64,000 nt of DNA from Streptomyces venezuelae ATCC 10712 (GTDB lineage: Bacteria > Actinomycetota > Actinomycetes > Streptomycetales > Streptomycetaceae): contig NZ_CP029197.1 of assembly GCF_008639165.1 (NCBI RefSeq), positions 6,576,001 to 6,640,000 on the forward strand. The letters run 5' to 3'. Made by a program: the position numbers and the translations under genes. The notes below the pieces were generated by a model. That model saw nothing but the letters and a program-made list of their open reading frames with translations. It was not told the DNA's origin and searched no databases. This document shows positions 28,972 to 36,888 of the stretch, one piece after another (positions within the stretch are counted from its first letter, which is position 1; every line of letters starts with the position of its first letter).

Positions 28972-30182
28972 CGGGATTCTCCATCGGTGAGCGTGCGCTG
29001 CACGGCCTGGCTGAGACGGATGCCGGCCTGCCGGGTACGGCCTCCGAGGTACGCGTCGGCGAGATAGCCGGTGGTCAGCACAGTCGGCAGGCGGTCGGGC
29101 AAGGGACGGGGCGCGGACACGACCGGGCCCGTCTGCGCGGTGAGGTGGGCGAGGAGGGCCGCCGGGTCTGTGAGGAAGCGCCCCGGCACGTGGGCGTGTA
29201 CGAGCTGGTTGTCGAAGGGCTCGATGGCCAGGAGGTCGCCCTGCGTGAGTACGGTCCCCAGCCGGGGAGACCGAAGCGCGGTCTCGTTCAGCAGGACGGC
29301 TTCGGCGCCCAGACCGTTGTGGAGGCGGCCGGCGACGTCGGTGAGCAGGGCGCGACGGTCGAGCAGGCCGTTCGCGTACGGGGCCCGGAGCGGACCAAGC
29401 GGCGTGCGCAGTTCCTCGTGGACGGCGTCGATGGCCTCCTGTACAGGGGCGAGTTCTCGGGGGAGGACGGCTGTAGGCGGGAAGGAGTCGACTCGGGCTA
29501 CCCACCCGGCGCCCACGGGCTCGGCCAGCGCATACCCGGCCGCGAGTTCACGCCCCTTGAGGACGAGCGTGTCTCCCACGGGCACCGGCCCCGGCCGCTC
29601 GCTGTGGCAGTGCCCGGCGAAGACGACGTCCAGGAACGGGCAGGCAGCGGCCAGCTTGAGGTCTTCGTCGAACCCGGAGTGGCTGAGCACCACCCAGGAG
29701 TCGGCCTGGTGGTGATGGGTCAGCATCAGCTCGCGCAGTGCCTGGACCGGTTCGGTGACACGGTGTCCGGCGCGCTGGTCGGCGGGGATGGCGTTGAACG
29801 CCTGGGGACCGATGACGCCCGTGACGGCGACGCGGCGGGTGCCGATATTCACGAGGCGGGCCGGACGGAAGAGCGGATTGCCGGTCTCGGCGTCCACGGC
29901 GTTCGCGCACACCGTGATGCCATGGAGGTCGGACTCGAAGTGGTGGACCCAGCCGTGGTTGCCAGGGGCGACGGCGTCGTAGAGGCGGACCAGGACGTCC
30001 CGTTCGATGCGGCCCTGTCCGAGCCGGTAGTAGCCCGTGCCCTCGAAGAAGTCCCCGCAGTCGACGACGAGGCTGTCGTGCCTTCTGGCGTGCAGGTGCG
30101 TGAGCATCGGTACGGCGCCGTCGAAGGCCGAGTGGAAGTCGGTGGTGGCGATGATCCGGCGGAGGTGTCTGGCTGCGGTCAT
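28968..30182 (-). CDS. Calcineurin-like metallophosphoesterase / 5'-nucleotidase family protein
   Basis: The 404-aa protein carries the full set of dimetal motifs: TDFHSAFDG (residues 13-21, His instead of the second Asp-x-His pattern), DCGDFFEG, GNHGW, SHSGFDED and GHCHSE. A C-terminal 5'-nucleotidase domain (about 260-400) includes IEPFDNQLV and TTGYLADAYLGG. There is no signal peptide, so unlike UshA it would work in the cytoplasm, dephosphorylating a nucleotide or similar ester. The start ATG at 30182 overlaps the upstream stop by 4 bp, as throughout this operon. Confidence 0.88.
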   Translation of the reverse strand: MTAARHLRRIIATTDFHSAFDGAVPMLTHLHARRHDSLVVDCGDFFEGTGYYRLGQGRIERDVLVRLYDAVAPGNHGWVHHFESDLHGITVCANAVDAETGNPLFRPARLVNIGTRRVAVTGVIGPQAFNAIPADQRAGHRVTEPVQALRELMLTHHHQADSWVVLSHSGFDEDLKLAAACPFLDVVFAGHCHSERPGPVPVGDTLVLKGRELAAGYALAEPVGAGWVARVDSFPPTAVLPRELAPVQEAIDAVHEELRTPLGPLRAPYANGLLDRRALLTDVAGRLHNGLGAEAVLLNETALRSPRLGTVLTQGDLLAIEPFDNQLVHAHVPGRFLTDPAALLAHLTAQTGPVVSAPRPLPDRLPTVLTTGYLADAYLGGRTRQAGIRLSQAVQRTLTDGESR

Positions 30183-31498
30183 GGGGTGACCTCGCAGATG
30201 TCGGCGCCGAGGGCGAGGAGCTTGCCGGGCAGGTCGGCGTGGCCGCGGCGGATCTGGTCGACCCCGCCGAGCGTGGTGACGCCACGGGCAGTGAGGCCGG
30301 CGACCATCAGCGCGGAACCCGTGCGAATGTCGGTCGCCTCCACTCCGGCACCCGTCAGCCTCTGGGGGCCGGTGAAGCGGCATTCGGTCGAGGACAGTTC
30401 GGTGATCTCCCCGCCCATGCGGGCGAGCTGGGGGATGAGGTTGCTGTGGCGCCCGGGGTTGATCGGGTCCGAGAATAGGTGCGTGCCGGGGAAGCCCAGG
30501 GCGAGCCCGAGCAGCGGTGGTTCGAAGTCGGCGTCGAGGCCGTTGGGGGCGAGGGTGGCCATGGCCCGGAGGGGCCGACCGGTCGGTTGAGTGTCCCGAC
30601 CGTGGACGGCCAGCGCCTCGGTCTCCTCGGCCGTGGGGATGCCCATCCGGTTCAGCGCCGCGATCAGCGGACCGATGTCAGATCCGTGGACGCCCTCGAT
30701 CCGCGCGGTGCCGCCGGTGGCGGCCACGGCACAGGCCAGGGTTCCGGCCTCGATCTTGTCTCCCGGCACTTTCCAGACGGGCGCGTCCCCTGAGACCGAA
30801 GATGGCGGGGCGAGCGTGAGGACGCGCTCGCCTGCACGGTACGCGTACCCCACGGCCGTCAGAGCGTCCAGAACGCAGAGGACCTCCGGGGAGAGGTTCG
30901 GCTGCCCGAGCCGCAGTGGCGCACCTGCGACCACGGCGCGCAGCACCGCGGCGATCGTCGCCCCGCGCGAGCGGAACGGCAGGGCCAGCGACACCGGGCC
31001 AGGGACCGCCTTGCCGGCTTCGACCGCATACCCGCGATCGTCCACGCGGACGCGGTCGCCGAAGGCTTCGTACACCTTGAAGTGCTGCTCCATCCCGCGG
31101 TCGCCGATCCGGCAACCGCCGGGCCAGGGGAGCCCGGCTCGACCGCACAAGGCGATCAGGGCGGGGACGAGGTAGTAGGAGGCGCGGATGCTGGAAGCGT
31201 CCTCGTCGAGCCCGTTGGCCTTCGGGGCCGCCTCGCCGGGGAGGACGAGGACGGTGCGGCTGTCACCGACCGGGTGGGCGGTGTTCCATCCCGCCTGCCG
31301 CAGCAGGTCGAGCAGCGTCTGGACGTCGGAGCTGGCGGGGACGTTGTCGAGACGTACGGGGCGAAGGAGGGCGGCCGCAGCCGCGATGAGCGGGAGCGCG
31401 GCGTTCTTCGAACCGTCGACCGTCACGGCACCAGCGAGGGGCCGGCCGGGCCGGATCGCGATCACCTGGGACGTAACGGCGGGGACGCGGGTACTCAC
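30179..31498 (-). CDS. MurA-like enolpyruvyltransferase in a biosynthetic operon
   Basis: This 439-aa protein has the EPSP synthase/MurA fold. MurA active-site residues are recognisable: Lys-Asn in DGSKNAALP, the PEP-binding Cys and Arg in GGCRIGDR, Asp in PNGLDADF and the C-terminal Arg in IRRGHADLPGKL. It should transfer enolpyruvate from PEP to a hydroxyl. Housekeeping MurA acts on UDP-GlcNAc, but this copy sits in an operon with nucleotide-handling enzymes. NikO/PolA of nikkomycin and polyoxin synthesis are precedents for enolpyruvyl transfer to UMP. The GTG at 31498 overlaps the HATPase stop. The substrate is inferred from context only. Confidence 0.85.
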   Translation of the reverse strand: MSTRVPAVTSQVIAIRPGRPLAGAVTVDGSKNAALPLIAAAAALLRPVRLDNVPASSDVQTLLDLLRQAGWNTAHPVGDSRTVLVLPGEAAPKANGLDEDASSIRASYYLVPALIALCGRAGLPWPGGCRIGDRGMEQHFKVYEAFGDRVRVDDRGYAVEAGKAVPGPVSLALPFRSRGATIAAVLRAVVAGAPLRLGQPNLSPEVLCVLDALTAVGYAYRAGERVLTLAPPSSVSGDAPVWKVPGDKIEAGTLACAVAATGGTARIEGVHGSDIGPLIAALNRMGIPTAEETEALAVHGRDTQPTGRPLRAMATLAPNGLDADFEPPLLGLALGFPGTHLFSDPINPGRHSNLIPQLARMGGEITELSSTECRFTGPQRLTGAGVEATDIRTGSALMVAGLTARGVTTLGGVDQIRRGHADLPGKLLALGADICEVTP

Positions 31499-32037
31499 GT
31501 ACAACTCCTCTGCGTGGGAACGGACAAGGCGGAGGCAGATCTGGTCGGGGGTGCGTCGGCGACGTCGATCTCGGCCCAGCAGCACTTGCCAGAGCCCGTC
31601 GGCGCCGTACCGAAGCGGTCCGCGAGCACGCCGACCAGGAAGAGCCCGCGTCCGCCCTCGCTGTCCTCGTCCGGTAGTGCGGCCGTCGGCAGAGTGGGGC
31701 TCGCGTCGCTGACCTCCACTCGCAGGACCGCGTCGGAGAGCTGGGCTACGACACTGATCGGCTGATGACCGGCGTAACGGACCGCGTTTGTGACGAGCTC
31801 GCTGACGACCAGCTCGGCCGTGTGGACGGCTTCCGACGCCGCGGGCACCGCCGGCCAGGCGGCAATGGCCTCCCGTACCTGGCGTCGTGCCACGGGCACG
31901 GCGGCCGGAATCGGCGGGAGGGAGAAGATGAGCTGGTGCGCTTCCACGAGCGGCCTCCAGAAGTCGGATCGACCACCCCAAGAAACAGCGCCGCCAGCGC
32001 ACTTCGCGACGGCCTGTGCCTGTACTGCATCGTTCAT
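31495..32037 (-). CDS. HATPase_c anti-sigma-type ATP-binding regulator
   Basis: This 180-aa protein has a GHKL ATPase domain: N-box VVSELVTNAVRYA (about 77-89), G1-type VEVSDASP and G2-type EGGRGLFLVGVLADRFG. It is of the RsbW/SpoIIAB-like kind that is very common beside XRE regulators in Streptomyces. It is the first gene of the minus-strand operon and overlaps the MurA-like gene (GTGA), while the XRE gene starts 82 bp away on the other strand, so the pair probably controls the cluster. The exact start is uncertain within the first 30 residues. Confidence 0.85.
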   Translation of the reverse strand: MNDAVQAQAVAKCAGGAVSWGGRSDFWRPLVEAHQLIFSLPPIPAAVPVARRQVREAIAAWPAVPAASEAVHTAELVVSELVTNAVRYAGHQPISVVAQLSDAVLRVEVSDASPTLPTAALPDEDSEGGRGLFLVGVLADRFGTAPTGSGKCCWAEIDVADAPPTRSASALSVPTQRSCT

Positions 32038-32118
32038 GCAGAAGCTGCATGAAGCCCTCGTACGACTCGCCTACGCTGCGTACGCAGAGGCATGCTCGAC
32101 GCGGACGGAAGGGCATGG

Positions 32119-33405
32119 ATGGCAGACGTGAAGACCGAAGCCGAGAAGATCGGCGAGACGATCAAACGGGCTCGCCTGCGCACCAGTCGCTCGCAGGCGG
32201 ATGTTGCCACCGCGCTCGGCTACCACCAGTCGAAGATCAGCCGCCTGGAGAGCGGACGGGGGACGGAGGACACCCGGGTCTTACGCGCCGTCGCTGCCGA
32301 ACTTGGCATCTCACTCCACCTCCTCGGCCTGAGAGGCCCCGGCCCGTCCGCAGAACCGACAGACGATCCCGAGACAGAAGACATGCGCCGCCGCACCTTC
32401 CTCGCCGCGAGCATCGCGTCCCTCGCGGCCCCCACCGCACCTGCCACGGCTGCCCACGACGACCTCGTCCGCGCACTCCTCCCAGGCCCACGCACGGCTT
32501 CCGTCCGAGTGGACGGTATGGATAAGGAGTCCCTGGAATCACGGATCGCCGTGGCTCGGCGCCTCTTCTACACCTGCGACTACGCAGCGCTGGAGGCCAC
32601 TCTTCCCAGCCTCATCGCCGACCTGCGCGAAGCTGCGGGCGGCGATCACCACGGCGACGCGGCGATGGCCGGGCTCCTCGCCACCGCCTACCAGACCTCC
32701 ACAAGCCTGCTGCTCAAGCAAGGAGACCACGGCAACGCCTGGCTCGCCGTGGGTCGTGCCATGGCCGAAGCAGAACGCTGCGGCGACCCCGTTGTTCTCG
32801 CCTCCAGCGTTCGCGTCCACGCCCACGTCCTGACCCGCGAGAAGCACACCGCCCCGGCCGTCACCCTGGTCCGGCACACCGCGGGCCAGCTTGCAGGCTC
32901 ATACGACCAGCGATCCCCGCGCTACCTCGCGGCAGTAGGACTTCTTCTCCTGCGAGGCGTGACTGCCGCCAGCACGGTTGGCGACCGCGCCGCCACCCGC
33001 GAATTCCTCGACGAGGCACGGGACATCGCCCGCTACGTCGCACTCGATCGCCCCGATGCCTGGGCCAACTTCAGCCCCACGAACGTCGCCCTCCACGCGG
33101 TGAGTGCCTCCGTGGCCTTCGGCGACGCCGGCATCGCCCTGAACACCGCCGCGCCCCTCATGCGCCGCCACATCCCCGTCCCCGAACGCCGGGCGGCGCT
33201 GTGGGTCGAGGCCGCCCGCGCCTACAACCAGCAGGGCCGCCTCGCCGAGGGATACCAGGCCCTCCGCATCGCCGAGACCTGTGCCGCCCAGGACGTCCGC
33301 CGCCCCGCCGTCCGCGGCTTGGTCGCCGACATGGCCGCCCGCGATCGGCGACGTACGCTGCCCGAACTCCACCACTTCAGCCGCCGACTGGGAGTCCCCG
33401 CGTGA
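32119..33405 (+). CDS. XRE-family regulator with helical (TPR-like) C-terminal domain
   Basis: This 428-aa protein has an N-terminal Cro/CI helix-turn-helix (about 10-65: RSQADVATALGYHQSKISRLESG). A basic twin-Arg-like patch (MRRRTFLAASIASLAAPTA, about 95-113) and about 300 residues of helical repeats follow, as in Streptomyces regulators that sense a ligand or peptide through a TPR-like domain. The ATG at 32119 follows GGAAGGG at 5-nt spacing; an ATG at 32092 lacks one. It is divergent from the HATPase operon and overlaps the flavoprotein gene by 4 bp. It is the likely pathway-specific regulator. Confidence 0.85.
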   Translation: MADVKTEAEKIGETIKRARLRTSRSQADVATALGYHQSKISRLESGRGTEDTRVLRAVAAELGISLHLLGLRGPGPSAEPTDDPETEDMRRRTFLAASIASLAAPTAPATAAHDDLVRALLPGPRTASVRVDGMDKESLESRIAVARRLFYTCDYAALEATLPSLIADLREAAGGDHHGDAAMAGLLATAYQTSTSLLLKQGDHGNAWLAVGRAMAEAERCGDPVVLASSVRVHAHVLTREKHTAPAVTLVRHTAGQLAGSYDQRSPRYLAAVGLLLLRGVTAASTVGDRAATREFLDEARDIARYVALDRPDAWANFSPTNVALHAVSASVAFGDAGIALNTAAPLMRRHIPVPERRAALWVEAARAYNQQGRLAEGYQALRIAETCAAQDVRRPAVRGLVADMAARDRRRTLPELHHFSRRLGVPA

Positions 33406-33929
33406 CCGCACAGCCGTTCCTGTACGTCGTCGTCTGTGCCGCCGGCATCGCGGGCGACGCCCACAAGCTGATCACCGCCGCGCAGGAGCAGGGCTGGGGC
33501 GTCGGCGTCGTAGCCACACCACAGGGCCTCGGCTTCCTCGACACCGAGGCGGTCGAGGCCCAGACGGGCTACCCGATCCGCTCGGCCTGGCGCAGGCCGG
33601 GCGACGCGCGTCCGCTTCCGTCCGCCGACGCCATCGCCGTCGCGCCGGCCACGTTCAACACGATCAACAAGTGGGCGGCCGGCATCGCAGACACCCTCGC
33701 GCTGGGCATCCTGTGCGAGGCGTACGGCATGGACATCCCGACGGTCGTCCTGCCGTACGTGAACGCGGCCATGGCCGCGCACCCGGCCTACGGCCGGAGC
33801 CTTGAGCAACTGCGGGGGATGGGCGTGATGATCGGGTCGTACGAGCCGCACCGGCCGAAGGCGGGCGGGGGAGCGGATCGTTTCCGATGGGAGGAGGCGT
33901 TGGAACTGCTGGAGGGCAAGTTCGACTGA
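33402..33929 (+). CDS. HFCD-type flavoprotein (phosphopantothenoylcysteine decarboxylase-like)
   Basis: This 175-aa protein has the Rossmann-like HFCD flavoprotein fold: FLYVVVCAAGIAGDAHKL at the N-terminus, then PSADAIAVAPATFNTINKWAAGIADTLAL, the conserved FMN-contacting PAxxNT/K helix of CoaC, Dfp, EpiD and MrsD, and PTVVLPYVNAAMAAHPAY, where the family has the P-x-M-N-x-x-M substrate motif (here P-Y-V-N-A-A-M). Family members oxidatively decarboxylate cysteine-like carboxylates or prenylate flavin. The GTG overlaps the XRE stop. It is likely a tailoring enzyme of the adjacent cluster. Confidence 0.85.
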   Translation: MTAQPFLYVVVCAAGIAGDAHKLITAAQEQGWGVGVVATPQGLGFLDTEAVEAQTGYPIRSAWRRPGDARPLPSADAIAVAPATFNTINKWAAGIADTLALGILCEAYGMDIPTVVLPYVNAAMAAHPAYGRSLEQLRGMGVMIGSYEPHRPKAGGGADRFRWEEALELLEGKFD

Positions 33930-33967
33930 ACGCGACCCCGCCCCCTTCTCACCCTCGTGGTGCGTGT

Positions 33968-34029
33968 GTTCCGAATCGGAACAGCACGGGTGCTCCGGAT
34001 CGGAACGCGAGCGCCGTTCCCTCGGGAAC
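33968..34029. promoter_or_regulatory. Three operator-like palindromes in phase
   Basis: Three related palindromes lie at 33968-33982 (GTTCCGAATCGGAAC), 33993-34006 (CTCCGGATCGGAAC, imperfect) and 34016-34029 (GTTCCCTCGGGAAC), with centres 23-25 bp apart. They follow the flavoprotein stop by 39 bp and face decayed sequence. Regular spacing suggests co-operative protein binding, or iterons from a lost element; no gene now depends on them visibly. Confidence 0.5.
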
Positions 34030-34061
34030 ACGATGGCCGCGCGCCTCGGGCAGGATCCGTG

Positions 34062-34655
34062 TTAACGGCTCCTTGGAAGGGAGTCTGACCGCGTCGCCCT
34101 TGGCGTGGGTGTGGCAGGACCAGGCTGAACTCTGCTCGCCGTCCTGTCGTGCGAACGTTCCCCGACTGCCAGATCCGGAAGGCGCCTCAGGCGCCAGGTG
34201 AGGACTTCGGCGAGGTTGGTGGCGCTGCCGAGTTCGCGGTGGCGGGCGGCTTGAGCGAGCAGCGCGGCGGGGGCGTGGCCGGCTGCGGTGGCGTCGTTGA
34301 GGGTGCTGGCGAGGGCGGGCCAGGCGGGTTGGGCGAGGATCTGCTCGGCCAGATCGGGCAGCGCCTGGCGCACCGCGGCGGCCGGCCGCTCCAAGAGCGG
34401 CCGGGCAAGGCGCCGACTCCGGTGGTGGATCACGGCCAGCGGCTAGGCGGCTGCGGCCCGGTAGGCGACACGGAGATACTCGGCCGCTTGTCGGGCGGCC
34501 TCGGCCTGCTGTGTGTGGTCGCGGGTGCGGTGCCAGTGCTGGGCGGCGATGACCGCCTGCAGGAGGGCGTTCCACGCGCCGATGCGCACGGCCTTGGCGT
34601 GCACCGACGCGGACGCCAGTTGGCCGGCGGATATTGCCGCGTTGGGGAGCAACAT
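34062..34655 (-). pseudogene. C-terminal fragment of a mobile-element protein (relaxase-like), with in-frame stop
   Basis: Helical Ala/Arg-rich coding (AWNALLQAVIAAQHWHRTRDHTQQ..., then LAVIHHRSRRLARPLLERPA, PDLAEQILAQPAWPALASTLNDA) resembles the C-terminal region of Streptomyces mobilisation/relaxase-type proteins as I recall them. A TAG at 34443-34445 interrupts the frame, yet normal codon pattern continues on both sides. No N-terminal catalytic part is present. It is a decayed remnant; the assignment to relaxases is tentative. Confidence 0.45.
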
Positions 34656-35588
34656 CGCGGAGATTCACCGGGCAGACGCCCTGGTCGTTGACCCGGTGAA
34701 CGTGCGGCCGTGCCCCTCGGAGCAGTGTCCGTTTGAGTGGCTCCTGAGTCGGACCGCGTCACCCCTGGGGTGGGCGTGGTGCGGTCATGACCTGCCGTGG
34801 TGGTGTCGTTGAGGATGGCAGCGAGGGCGGACCAGCAGGTTCGACGCGAATCTGCCCGGCCGGGGGCAGCTGTCTGGTTCTCCATGACGGCCGCCCCAGA
34901 ACCGGCCGGGCGAGGACGGTGAGTGAGGACGGGGGAGAGGCTTCGTCAAAGCGTTGCTCATCGTCGTCGTGGGGACGGACGGTGCGAATGCGAACGCGCT
35001 TGTCGGCGGTCTTCGGTGAAAGCTCAAGCGGCGAGGTTCTTTGGAGAATGGCGTCTCTGGCGTTCATTGTGCTCCTCCGGCGCTGCCTCACGGCCCCGCT
35101 CCTCCCGGGGCTGGGTCGTCCCCTCTCCCTCCTGGGGCGGGCCAGGCCGGACCAAGACGCGTTTCCTCACCAGGGAAGAGTGTCTTGGCCGATAACTTGC
35201 TCCGCCCGGGGCAAGGGCGGTGCCCACCTGCGGCTGGGTGGTGGGAGCTCCGGTGTGACTGTCGTGCGCCAGGGTTTCCGCGGAGTGAGTGCTGGGTGCG
35301 GCGTTCTGGCGGGTGCGGAGGGGCGGGTGTGTCAGGCCGTGGATGCCAGGTCCTTGGTGACGGCCGCCTCCTCCAGGACCGCGTCGACGGCGTTCTTGGT
35401 CCGGGTCCTGTCAACGGTGCAGCCCTATGGGAGCCCGCGCTCGCGCAGCCGGCGTCATTCCCCTGCGGCAAGAAGGAGGGTCTCTCCCTCGTCATCAACT
35501 GCCATCTCGCCGCCAACAAACCGGCGGCCACCGAACCGACCGCAGCACGCGCTGTGCCACCCGTTCTCGTCGGTGAGCACGCTGCGCT
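34656..35588 (-). pseudogene. Further decayed coding debris, including a second copy of the same C-terminal segment
   Basis: Around 34730-34930 the minus strand holds, split over two frames, LARPVLGRP and WSALAAILNDTTTAGHDRT followed by TPTPGVTRSDS. This parallels LARPLLERP, WPALASTLNDATAAGH and TPTPRATRSDS in the neighbouring fragment. Near 35335-35415 a minus-strand tail (DRTRTKNAVDAVLEEAAV...) ends at a TGA with no start. The rest carries no convincing gene. The region looks like repeated insertion and decay beside the Mrr nuclease gene. Confidence 0.45.
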
Positions 35589-36281
35589 TCAGGCTTCTCG
35601 ACGCCAGGGCAGGCGGGAGCGTCTGGCCGACAGGCCAAGCAGTTCGTGCAGCGTCTTGCCCTCGTGGGCCCAGCGGTGCAGCCGGTCGCGGTCCACCCCT
35701 CGCACGCCGTGCCGGTCGCCCCAGGCCATGGCGTCCCGTGTGAACGCGCCGTTGGTGACGACGACCGCGTGGTCCGCCCCGTGGGCAGGACCTGCGGTGC
35801 CCTTCACCTGGTACATCACCGATGAGTCGACCTTGCCGCCGACACGGGTGTGCTTCGCCTGCACCACGATCCGCCCGAGCGACGGCCGGACACCGATCAC
35901 GTCCGCGACCTGGTACCCGCCGCCGCCCACCTTCCTGGCCGTCCACCCATCGCGCACGAGCAGGTCGCGCAGCGCGTACTCGAAGTCCTGGTCGCCCATC
36001 GTGTCCAGCTCCGGCAAGGTGATGCGCAGGCGGGCCAGCCTCTCGCCGTCCGCGCGACGCCGGAGACGGTCCCTTACTCGGAGACCGGCCAAGACGGCGG
36101 CAACGGCAAGGCCGGCCAGAGCCAGCAGAGGCCAGGATTCAGCGGCCTTGGCCGCGAGGTGTGCCGCGGCTTGCGCCAGTGCGACCATGAGCGCGAGGAC
36201 GACGGCTGCCGCACCCAGAAGGTCCGTGGTGCCACGCGGCCGCCATCGGGCCCTCCGTCGAAGTCGGGGCCGGGGTGTCAC
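35589..36281 (-). CDS. Membrane-anchored Mrr-type restriction endonuclease
   Basis: This 230-aa protein has two membrane helices at residues 19-66. A PD-(D/E)xK domain of the Mrr_cat type follows: MGDQDFEYALRDLLVRDGW, then QVADVIGVRP...GRIVVQAKHT, which supplies the Asp and Gln-x-Lys catalytic residues. A conserved VVVTNGAFTRDAMAWGDRHGV block follows. Mrr-like nucleases cut modified or foreign DNA; membrane-anchored forms are common in actinobacteria. The GTG at 36281 overlaps the stop of the small upstream gene. Confidence 0.88.
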   Translation of the reverse strand: MTPRPRLRRRARWRPRGTTDLLGAAAVVLALMVALAQAAAHLAAKAAESWPLLALAGLAVAAVLAGLRVRDRLRRRADGERLARLRITLPELDTMGDQDFEYALRDLLVRDGWTARKVGGGGYQVADVIGVRPSLGRIVVQAKHTRVGGKVDSSVMYQVKGTAGPAHGADHAVVVTNGAFTRDAMAWGDRHGVRGVDRDRLHRWAHEGKTLHELLGLSARRSRLPWRREA

Positions 36282-36490
36282 TGCCCGCCCGCCGGCGCGG
36301 AGACGGCGGGCTTCGGCGCGGGCTGATGCGCGGTCGGATCGTCACCGAACCCGAAGACCTGGCCCCGGAGCCACACCACCGCGCACAGGCCGGCCACGGC
36401 CCACACGCTCAACCCTTTGGCGGACTTGGGTCCGGGCTTGCGCCGGAGGTGGGTCCGTACGCGTACGTACCCGTCCGGAATCTTCGGCAT
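36278..36490 (-). CDS. Small single-pass membrane protein upstream of the Mrr nuclease
   Basis: This 70-aa protein has a basic N-terminus (PDGYVRVRTHLRRKPGPKS), one hydrophobic segment (LSVWAVAGLCAVVWL) and a Pro/Ala-rich tail. The ATG at 36490 follows GGGAGGGA at good spacing, and its stop overlaps the nuclease start, so the two are coupled. The family is not recognised; it probably helps or anchors the nuclease. Confidence 0.7.
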   Translation of the reverse strand: MPKIPDGYVRVRTHLRRKPGPKSAKGLSVWAVAGLCAVVWLRGQVFGFGDDPTAHQPAPKPAVSAPAGGQ

Positions 36491-36888
36491 GGTGCATCCC
36501 TCCCCATCGGTCCGCTCCGCGCGGACCTCCAGGTCGGTTGTAGCGGTGACCGCCGGCAGAAACTGATGCAACGTCATGCTCTATCGGGCGGCAAGGGGGC
36601 GAGTCGGCCACGCCTGCGTGAGTGTCCACCCATCCTTGCGGATCTCTGGCCTGCGTCGAAGTCTCATGGTCGGTGCCATGCCGCGAAATGCAGGACTCGC
36701 CGAATGGCCTGTTCGCGCGGAGCGCGGTCAGCGGCGACTGCGCCGGGCGCCGCCCCCGGTCAGGTGCGGATGCCGCGGTCGTCCGACCGCCTCCCGCGCG
36801 TTCTCCCCAGATTCTCCCCAGGACGCCTCCGGAGGGCATGATCTAGCGTTTGCGTATGCTAAGTGGATCAAGAGTCTAGGGTAGGCGA
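36491..36888. other. Intergenic region between the Mrr pair and corA
   Basis: No gene is supported. It holds a short direct repeat (TTCTCCCCAG, 36801-36810 and 36812-36821) and an AT-richer patch near 36840-36890 at the corA 3' end. The promoter for the small gene/Mrr pair should lie near 36500-36600. Confidence 0.4.

Noticed and set aside
25707..33929. A phage-defence reading of the Dcd-like pair (nucleotide-depletion type)
   Set aside because: Known defensive dCTP deaminases are larger and act alone. Here both proteins are small, have altered sites and sit inside an operon of biosynthetic enzymes. It is not excluded, but it is less likely.
35041..36543. Plus-strand open frame of 500 codons across the Mrr gene
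   Set aside because: It is antisense to the Mrr nuclease and the small membrane protein, both with clear motifs and ribosome sites.
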